DNA of 64,000 bases from Isoetes taiwanensis. Lineage: Eukaryota; Streptophyta; Lycopodiopsida; Isoetales; Isoetaceae. Under the pieces are notes generated by a model that was not told where the DNA came from, did not search any database, and saw nothing but the letters and a program-made list of their open reading frames with translations. The stretch is taken from positions 2,936,567 to 3,000,566 of the forward strand of contig JAJEKV010000028.1 in the NCBI GenBank assembly GCA_021234155.1, in the 5' to 3' direction. The position numbers and the translations under genes are program-made. Shown here one piece after another: positions 55,995-64,000 of the stretch; position 1 is the first letter of the stretch; each line of letters starts with the position of its first letter.

Positions 55995-58535
55995 AAAATT
56001 CCCCCAGGCACTCTAAAGGCAAGATTTCTTGAAAAGCTTTGAGGGATACCCGCCTTCACTCCTTCGAAGGTATGCTTGAAAGATGTTGGCAAAATGCAAT
56101 TCAAAACCATATGAAAGATATGACTCCAGAGCAGCTTGAACGAGGTAAAGGCAAAATAGAAAAGTGTGTTATGCTAGATAATTCAAATATCCTTGCTTAT
56201 GCATGCCATTATGTTCCATACGATGTTAGGAAGCAAGGGATTGCAATCCTGTACTATACTTTTTCACAACAATGCTTTGCACATGACGACTAATCCTCTT
56301 TAGTGCTTGGGTATTGCCCTTTAATAGCTCTAGGATCAGTTACGAATGGGTTGAAGCTACATAGTGCTCGGCATTGGGACCCACGCATGCCTCCAGGATC
56401 ATGTTGAGAGGATTGGGATGAGTTGAAGGCATTTTTGGGATTGGGCAATCGCATCTAAAGAGTTGGACAGGTTGAATTAGTTGTTAGATGAGGAGGAGGC
56501 ACTGTATAAAGGGGGTGAGGAGGCAGATATGGGCTTCATGGATGGAAGAAGAATATTTTGAAGACACCCTGACTTTCTAACCTCTGGAAGACCATTCATT
56601 CCAAGTCTATATAGTCGACGGAACATTGACTATTTCTTAGTGATCATTTTCTTTTTCTTTAGGATATATTATAATTGTTTTAGGCGAGATCCTTTAGTTT
56701 GAAAATGAAGGTGTGGTAGTGGCAAGAGTAGCTACTCTTGAAGGTCCATTCTTCTATATGACATGGATGAAGAGGAATACTTGGAGAATGATTCACGATT
56801 TGGGTTTCAATTTAATGAATGTTGTATCCTAGAGGAAGCACTCATCGCAATAGAGGATCCAGTGCTCCATGTGACTCTTAGGGAATGCCAGATATTCAGG
56901 GATGAGGTCAAGCATGTCCAGGCAATGCTTCTTTCCAACCTTTGCCAATTGGAGCAGCTTGACTCCGAGAAAAGTAATTTAAGAATGAATTTCACCTAAA
57001 GTCTCCGGATATTGAAGATCTCATGTTTTCCCTATCCGATAATGGGATTCTGCACATAGAACAAAAACAAGAGCTCAGCTAAACACCATGTCTACATGAG
57101 AACAGAACAACGTCTCTTGAACTCATGTGCACCTGCGAAATGTGAAATGGGTGAATGTGTTGTAAATGTCACTTTATTCAATGGCTTGTTGCATATTTGA
57201 GGTTATCGATCCTTTTTTCAACCCATTAGAGGTAATGGGTTTATAACTCTAATAGGTTCTAAAAGAAAACAATAAACCCTCAAAATCACACAACAAACCA
57301 TCAAATATGAACCAAAAGAGAAGCCATACACTCTAAAGCAAAAGTGGCATTTACAACAGATCTACCCATTTCACATTTCACATACACACTTAGCTGCAGA
57401 ACATAACTGATATATACATCAATCAAAGAAAAGTTATCCTCATATTTGCATGGCCTTTGGATGACCTTTTGCAAGCTACTCAAGCTGGCAAAGCTTGGAG
57501 GGCAGCATTGCACGAACATGGTTGACTTCATCCTGAAGATTTGTTGTTGGATCATCCATTGTGGTCAATACTTCCTCCAGTATATCTACGGCATCCATTA
57601 AATTAAATTCTCTTCATCTATTCCACGTGGAAGAATGGACGTCCAAGGGCAGCTACTCTTGCCGCTGCCACACCTTCATTATCATATTGAAGATCACATG
57701 CAATAAAAGAACTAAATGGACCTTTAGCTGCATCTAAAAGACAATAAAAAAATATTAGCTAGTTTAAATATTTTGGCTAAAACAAATACAATCTATCTCA
57801 AGGAAAAACAAAATGCTCAATAAGAAACATCCAATGTTCCATCAACTACATCCAACATGATGTTGCCTTGGAATGAAATCAATTCACAGTTTTTTGGAGA
57901 CTGGAAGGGCAGGGGCTCTTTAAAATATTTTTCTCCATCTATGAAGCCCGCATCTGCCCCCTCATCCCATCCACTACCTCCTCCTCATCTAACGTTAGAT
58001 CCAACCTGTCCAACTCTAAAAATGCCCTTGCCTCTTTCCAATCTTCTCAATTGGATCCTTACCAGGTGGCAATCTATAAATGACACCCCTCATGTCCTTG
58101 ATGGAGGCATGCATGGGATCCAATGCCAAACGCGATGCAGCTTCAACCCGTTTCTAGCTTAAAACCATTCGTAATTAATTCTAGAACTATTAAAAGGTAG
58201 CACTGAAATGCTAGAGAGGATAAATCATCATGTGCAGAGCATTATCGCGAGAGTATAGCACATGTGTGCAGAACTCTGCTTCCTGTCGTGGTAAAGAACA
58301 AAATGGCGTGCATGAACAAGGATATTTTTATTATCTAGCACAACACGATTCTTTATTTCGCTACGCTGTGCAAAACATACAAATTCTTATCTCGCTCAAG
58401 CTACTCTGAAGTCGCATCTTTCACATAGTTTTTAAAATGCACTTTGCCTATGTCTTTTATACCTAACATGAGCAATGAAGGTGAGTATACATCAAACCTT
58501 TGCAAATCATGCCTTATTGAAGTCTAGGATCCACC
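55995..58535. repeat. Large inverted duplication, 1.2 kb arms, about 94-bp spacer
   Basis: The left arm 55995-57204 and right arm 57299-58535 are inverted copies with roughly 75-80 percent similarity by eye and several indels. Matching landmarks: GGCAAGAGTAGCT.CTCTTG / its complement (56730 and 57650), TTGGACAGGTTG (56465 and 58015), TAGATGAGGAGGAGG (56485 and 57985), GATGAGGTCAAGCATGT (56905 and about 57525), GTGAAATGTGAAATGGGT (57140 and 57375) and CTTGAACGAGGTAAAG (56137 and 58395). Coding-like stretches in the left arm (CWQNAIQNHMKDMTPEQLER; DEVKHVQAMLLSNLCQLEQL) suggest that it duplicates part of a gene I do not recognise. Confidence 0.85.
56039..56999 (+). pseudogene. Gene fragment in the left arm of the inverted duplication
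   Basis: Frames at 56039-56293 (LHSFEGMLERCWQNAIQN, MTPEQLERGKGKIEKC, ILAYACHYVPYDVRKQG) and 56763-56999 (MDEEEYLENDSRFGFQFN, DEVKHVQAMLLSNLCQLEQL) look coding. The right arm preserves related peptides on the minus strand (about 57660-57500; EGVAAARVAALGRPFF, DEVNHVRAMLPSKLC). Intervening sequence is in other frames or non-coding. No known family. The two decayed copies could help reconstruct which positions were under selection. Confidence 0.35.
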
Positions 58536-58977
58536 CAGTAAAGCCAAGGGTCAGCCCACTTAAAAGCAGCTGCTAGTCTTTAATGACAAAGTTCAACAAA
58601 TTGCCTTGATCATCCCAATGATCAAACTTGGACGTTTCTCTTCTCTTCGTGAACTTGCAAGTGCACCGAATCATCTTAACCAACGACAAAAATCTAATTC
58701 ATTGTAAAGTTCTTATCTAAACTTCTGCAAAGTCATTGATCTCTGGCAACATTGAACTAAACGATGTTTATGTACAAGCTTCCTCTTTGCAGGGATGAAT
58801 GGGTTACAATTTTTACAGGATGTGTTAGTAATCTACAAGCTTTTATTTACAGTGTGCGTATTGCTAAGAGGGGTGCATGGAAGCCCTTTCTGTATAAGCC
58901 GGAGCAATGGAAGGCTGCCATAAGAGAAGGTAAGCATCAGAAAAGAATCAAAGGATAATAATGGAAAAGCACTTCTC

Positions 58978-61900
58978 CTACGTTGCAATATTTGCGGAAT
59001 AAAATATTGGCAATCTCCGCATCCGGGTCAATTTCATTGTATTTTCCACCGAATGAACCCGTCTCTCAGGATCAGATGCAGTGGCAACTAGCACAAACTG
59101 GTAAATGAAAATCCATTGTCATTATCAAAAGCACTTAACTAAAAGGAATTGAGATAAATGAAGGCTAATACTCACTAGAGGAAACAGAACTGCCATTACT
59201 CCAGCTCCAACAAGCGGTGATAAGAAGACTGTCGCTAAAACACAGGGACTACCTATCAATTAATTATGTGAAGGGTTTAAGAACATTATATACTGCATAA
59301 TCGTTTGACATATTATTGACATCATACCAAACCCTGCAAAGAAGGCCCAGTTGGACTCAAAGAAGACAAGTCGCCTCTCCAGACTCCATCTAGCAAATCC
59401 CCACTTATAGCTACAATGAACTGAATTAGAAACAAAGAACAGGAAGCTAGTACCATAGAGTGAAATTTGCACTTACTCGAAACAATAATATGCATAAAGC
59501 CAAGATAATAGCAGGAAGTAGAAGAACTGCCCAACATATGGAATGAAACTTGTAACAAACACCTGTGATATGTTTGTGCAAGAAACAGCACCATTCAAAA
59601 ATTACAGAAGCTTATTCATTAATCAAACAAATGGCTTCATAAAAACGAAAAAACATTCCCCCTACCTCGATAAAAAATGCGCTCACCATGAGGACTGAGT
59701 ATATCTGCTCACCAACACCAAGAAGAAATCTGCATAAGCAAGTGCCCAATTTAACTTTCTGTCAAGAGTGGATAGTATCAGGCAATGCTGCAACGTGGAC
59801 ATTAATGCCATTGTAATGTTGCCAACCATAGATGACCCAATTCAAGCCAAATGATTCAATCATAGCTTTAACATTTTCTTCCCATGCAGAAACAAAAACC
59901 TGACTATCCTAGGAATGGAAAGCTGTTCTAATTCACTACAGTAGACTTCTGGTTCTTCCAGACCAGCAAGTCCATCTGATGCTGCTGAATTCCACTGCTA
60001 ACATCAGGAGATTACTTGCTGCCTAAAATAAAGCAAAGGAATTTAAATGGCTGAACCTATCCTGTAAAAGATTTCAACTGTCAGGACCGGCTAGTGTACT
60101 GTGCAGTATAGTGATAGAACGTGTGACATGATCCTCAAACAGAAACGAAAAATCACTGAGCTGTTGCCTACCCTTCAATGAATGTACTTTTCTGGCTGTG
60201 CACTTTTGCGGGGCTGATCCCTGCTGCATAGACTGGTGTCGAAATGGTTGCAGATTGAGAGTTCACATGTTTCTCACCTCCTCCTTCATTCAGTGTCTGA
60301 AAGGCATGCTGTGCTATTTCGTTATACCTGTCCATATTTCCTTGATATTAGTTCTGACTCAGAAAAGGTCCAAGAACGTTCTAGAGGAATAATATTATAC
60401 CAAATGCAGTTGATAATGAAGCTTATGATGTACAGTGGGTACAGCCAGAATACCTGCAGAACAATCATAACTTATCATCCATGCAGATGGATAATAAAAG
60501 TCATAAGAAAATGAATTGTGTGGACAGGTCCTGTTCAAACTATGATAGCCATATGTGCTTTAAAGGCTTGAAAATGCATTTGGAGCAATTGCTAAAACCA
60601 AACTTGGTTTTCAAAGCTTATAACGCAAATGCATTTCTGTTAGAAGCAGAATGCTCTTCACCTTGTAAGAGATATAATGGCTACATATCAGAATAAAATA
60701 GAACCAGACACGTACCTTTAGAAACAAAGTTAAAGCTATATTTCCTATTATTAAGCAAAATATAATCAACTACATCCATTCAATGACTCGTGTGAAAATA
60801 GGAACCGCTGCTTAAAATTGTCTGAAAACACATCTTTTTTCTTAGGTTGAGAATGAGAAGGCTCCTTTCCAAGATGGAAGCATATGATAAGTGAGGCACT
60901 ACAAATGCACAGAGCTTAAAATTGTCTGAAAACACATCTTTTTTCTTAGGTTGCGAATGAGAAGGCTCCTTTCCAAGATGGAAGCATATGATAAGTGAGG
61001 ACTACAAATGCACAGAGCCAAAAATATGTTCCTGTTGAATGCTTCCAAAATCAAACCATAGGCAGTGTCTATTGACAAAGTAAGCCCCCATAAGTGAAGC
61101 AGCCCACTTACTGTCATTGAACTTTTTGCAGAAACTTTCATGGTCGGCTTTTAGATTTCCTATATTCCTTGTATTGCATTTCTCAAGATATAGCTCAGAT
61201 TAAACAGTTCAACTATGTTACTGAATATGGTTTTTGTTGTCCCATCAAGATGGCCATAATAACATAGCATATAACATAGTATTCATACTTACATAACATA
61301 TTCCAACAAATATAGACTGCATAAGACCGGAGAAAGCTAGTTCCTCGCTTTCTTCCTTTCCACCAGAAGGCATGTGAAACCTAAGGAGCCAATTCAATGT
61401 AGGCACCACAAGCTTTTGAAGGGCCAACACACTGCACATTCAAACAAATGTCACAATCACGAAATAGAAAAGAATCCACAGCTTCTTGCTCATGCCTCCA
61501 ATTGACAAAACTTTACTATGGACAAAACCAAGGGCTTCAGTGCCATTGAAAACTGTAAAGCTGCAAAAATGCACAAAAAATTACACTATCTTGAGAGAAA
61601 GGTTAATCCTTGCTTCCTGGATTGATATCAAACTCCATATTTATTTCCAAACAGTATCAATTAATTACAAATTTTTTTATTTAGCAAAAGAAAACATCAT
61701 TTTTTCCCGAAGCACGATATCACACCTTCCGAGAAAAATGCACCCATTGAGAAGAAAACATTGCCCTGTCTTAACTCGTACAACTTTTGATCTGTAAACA
61801 AACGGGAAAAGTTTTAGATAATACCGTAAGGTTAGATACCCTTTTTATATTCTCTCTAGCCACTGGTTCCGTCCTCAGAAACGCTACCAAGAAGAACATT

Positions 61901-62482
61901 TCTACCCTTCTTCTCTGGTTCTCCTAACTACACACCCAAGCTTAGAAACTCTATTTTTCATCATTGATAGACACAGCTGCCAACATCTGCTTAAGCTTTT
62001 GTCTTTGAACTCATTGCTCAAGGAGCTGCTATTCGTGATTTCAGATGGATATCTCGACAATTATCCAGGTTAGATGATCCTTTATTACCTCCACATGTGC
62101 AGGGATGAATTCAAGCAAGCACCGCATCTCGCTGATGGCTAGAAAAGAATTCCTATTTTTTCGTCAAGCTTACCTTTGTCTTAATTCATCCACACACAAT
62201 TAAGCTACTCTACTAGCTATATTTGACAAGGTTGTTAATTCAACAGCATATGAGCATGTGAGAATACAAACGGCAAAGCGATTTCCCAGTTCTAACAAAA
62301 GCGATACTAAGTCAGGCAATAAAACGGTACCTTTTACAAAATACATAGACCCGATTGAAGCAGCAAGCGTCCACAAATCCAGCCCACCAAAGCAAGATTG
62401 TTGCGAAGACCCAAGATCTAGATATAGAAGCCATCCAAGCCGAAAAATTTCCATGCGGGTATGCTCCAGGAGAAGGGGCCAT
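58978..62482 (-). CDS. EI24: EI24/EPG-4-like ER membrane protein, 11 exons, intact
   Basis: Minus-strand exons: 62482-62331, 61791-61726, 61431-61293, 60453-60401, 60327-60278, 59984-59900, 59729-59666, 59562-59477, 59410-59328, 59252-59176, 59097-58978 (stop 58978-58980). All introns are GT-AG, every phase agrees, and the 975 nt encode 324 residues. Family marks in order: WWAGFVDACCFNRVYVFC, KTGQCFLLNGCIFLGS, VVPTLNWLL, VFWLYPLYIISFII, WYNEIAQHAF, GVGEQIYSVLMVSAFF, TSFIPYVGQFFYFLLLSW, LERRLVFFESNWAFFAGFG, SPCVLATVFLSPLVGAGV and RRLPIFY near the C-terminus. EI24 proteins are multi-pass ER membrane proteins; animal members (EPG-4) act in autophagy, the plant role is less clear. The start at 62482 is the first in-frame ATG. 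Exon 6 is least certain because its acceptor was chosen by frame. Confidence 0.88.
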
Positions 62483-62494
62483 TATTACTTTCAC

Positions 62495-62943
62495 TCCATT
62501 GAGTCTTAATGATCAAGGTAAGGGCATTTTGAGCTATTTTAAAGCTACCTAAAGATAAAGATAGATATACAGATTCTATTTTTTTTTTATGTTATACCAC
62601 AATCAATCAAGACCAGGATATCCCATTTAATGGTTTGGTTTTAGCATGCTGCAATTTGAGCCTCTAAACTTGCAATATTGTATTTCATTTGCCGGAGGGC
62701 TTTTCACGTATGGTTGGGACTATGATTCCTACCACGTATTGTATGTGAAAGTGTATATGAAAATTGCATCTTTATGGGTTTTATTTATATCTTTAATTTG
62801 TGCCACATTGATTTGGTGCATATTCCGTCATTCATGCTAGATCAAAGGCTATTAAACTTTCTGCAAGAAAAATGGTGCAAAATGAGCATATGGTTTGAAA
62901 TATTTGGCAAATTATTTGGATAAGCTCTGGAAAAAAAAAAATC
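62495..62943. other. Upstream region of the EI24-like gene, nothing specific seen
   Basis: AT-rich; it should contain the promoter and 5' UTR of the EI24-like gene. No clear TATA box or other element was singled out. Confidence 0.4.
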
Positions 62944-64000
62944 CCAATGTCGAATTTGTGCCAGCAACGGATCAGATTCCACTCCCAAATATTTGTAGGT
63001 GGGTGCCATTTCTATATTTTGCCTTGGTAACTGTAGGTGGGGGCCCTCGACTGACGCGAAGATGATATGAGCACCACCTTAGTCTTGGCTAGGTTGACGC
63101 ACATATCAGTTACCTGACAGAATGTGTCTAGGGCATCGAGATGGCGATGCACATCTACCAGAGTGTAAGTTAGGAGGTCCACATCATCAGCATATATTAG
63201 CTGCCTGATAATATGACGCAGAAGGTGAGCTTTGTCGCCCCCATTGTCAGCAAGTCAGCCCTCCAACTGATCAATGTAAAGCCCAAACAATGTTGGAGAG
63301 AGAGAGCATCCCTAACGGACCCCAATATTGTTATGGAATGGTTGGCTTGTCGGCTGCAACTGGCCTGAGCAGGCCTCATATAAAATGTATACTGCATTCT
63401 GTAGGTCTATAGAAACCCCTAGCTGTTGCAATCTTGCCCATAGCTTTCCCGAGGCACAGTGTCAAGGCCTTCGCAAAGTCCACGAAGCAACAATATAGGT
63501 CCTGTCGGTGGTTCCTATTGTCTTCAACCAAAGTCTGCAACGTGAAAATGTGGTCAATGATTGAGTGCCGGGGTCTAAATCCTGCTTGGATGAGGGCTTG
63601 CATCTTTGTTGCGTCTGCCTAGCTCATCAACTGTCGGCTGGCAGTTTTGCAAATATCAAAATGATCATGATTGTTCGATAATTGGCTAGGCAATGCGGGT
63701 CACTTGCCACTCTCTATTGGTCCACTTCGGTGGGAAGCCTTCCTGTAATGCCTTGTTGAACAAGGCAATCAGTATCGGTACTATGGACGGTCCTGCCCAC
63801 TTGAGCAATTCTGCTTGAATACCATCTAGATTTGGCACTTTTCGATTGGCAAGGCGCTGTAAGCCTTGTTCCATGTTTGACGTTCCTTTGTTCCCTGAGC
63901 AGAAGGGTAATGTTGCTTGTGCACTCTAAGGGTCGTATAGCTGTCGCAAGTATTGACTCTACTGCTCTGGAGTGATTTTCCCTGTGGGCTGTACTGGCTT
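62944..64000 (-). mobile_element. LINE fragment of the (TATTC)n-tailed family, minus strand
   Basis: Runs off the right edge. Minus-strand pieces in order: 63874-63686 (RLANRKVPNLDGIQAELLKW, an RT motif 0-1 region), 63603-63376 (LIQAGFRPRHSIIDHIFTL, RQDLYCCFVDFAKAL), 63397-63197 and further pieces to about 62944 that correspond to RT motifs B-D of the 19.5 kb copy (LTYTL/LVDVHRHLDALDTFCQ-like words). Frames shift repeatedly and motif A is damaged (AKALTLCLGKA where the relative has AKAFDTVPRDR). It is a pseudogene. The 3' end is truncated, without a tail, near 62944. Confidence 0.85.

Noticed and set aside
52300-57000. Right-hand LTR of the Ty3/gypsy element
   Set aside because: No sequence matching the leader at 45111-45824 (for example the TATA region or the AAACACTG end) was found to the right of the coding region.

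Overview
The window looks like nuclear DNA of a land plant whose genome is large and rich in transposable elements. A fern or another seed-free vascular plant is my best guess. The grounds are spliced plant-type gene pieces (EI24, SECRET AGENT O-GlcNAc transferase, RAB2/RABB1), a Ty3/gypsy element of the Tat/Athila type with a tRNA-Asp-like primer site, PIF/Harbinger and Mutator-like DNA elements, and a Penelope-like reverse transcriptase without a visible endonuclease. No rRNA, tRNA, CRISPR or bacterial-style operon was seen. The species is an inference.

Layout: 1-4440, an L1-like LINE on the minus strand running off the left edge, with tandem promoter-like monomers at its 5' end. 5.05-5.94 kb, a broken zinc-finger coding remnant. 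7.56-9.75 kb, a decayed PIF/Harbinger transposon beside a (CT)n tract. 9.80-18.58 kb, a Penelope-like element flanked by 2.1-2.2 kb direct repeats and interrupted by a 0.7 kb LINE fragment. 19.48-23.33 kb, two fragments of one LINE family in opposite orientations with (TATTC)n-like tails. 26.09-27.24 kb, a 440-bp tandem repeat abutting a second Penelope-like copy (27.24-29.90 kb, minus). 29.91-31.55 kb, a non-autonomous Mutator-like element with a 10-bp target duplication and arrays of an 18-bp palindrome. 32.68-33.35 kb, a 0.3-kb-arm fold-back. 34.42-37.24 kb, a broken Mutator-like transposase gene. 37.81-41.03 kb, a Pack-MULE-like element with RAB2 and SECRET AGENT exons. 42.19-44.24 kb, a frameshifted gene with a permuted (beta-class) amino-methyltransferase domain. 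44.90-45.12 kb, two adjoining hairpins. About 45.11-54.28 kb, a degenerate Tat/Athila-type element with gag, protease, RT, integrase, an antisense ORF and an extra 380-residue ORF. 56.0-58.5 kb, a 1.2-kb-arm inverted duplication. 58.98-62.48 kb, the only gene that looks intact, an EI24 homologue with 11 exons. 62.94-64.0 kb, another LINE fragment running off the right edge.

Almost all coding material belongs to mobile elements in various stages of decay, often nested. The least ordinary signals are a paired-RNA candidate in the Penelope repeats (stems kept by compensating changes in a diverged third copy), the exon-shuffled Pack-MULE, the two Mutator-like elements whose ends carry arrays of short palindromic motifs, and the methyltransferase-bearing ORF. 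All calls come from reading the sequence by eye; no database search was run.
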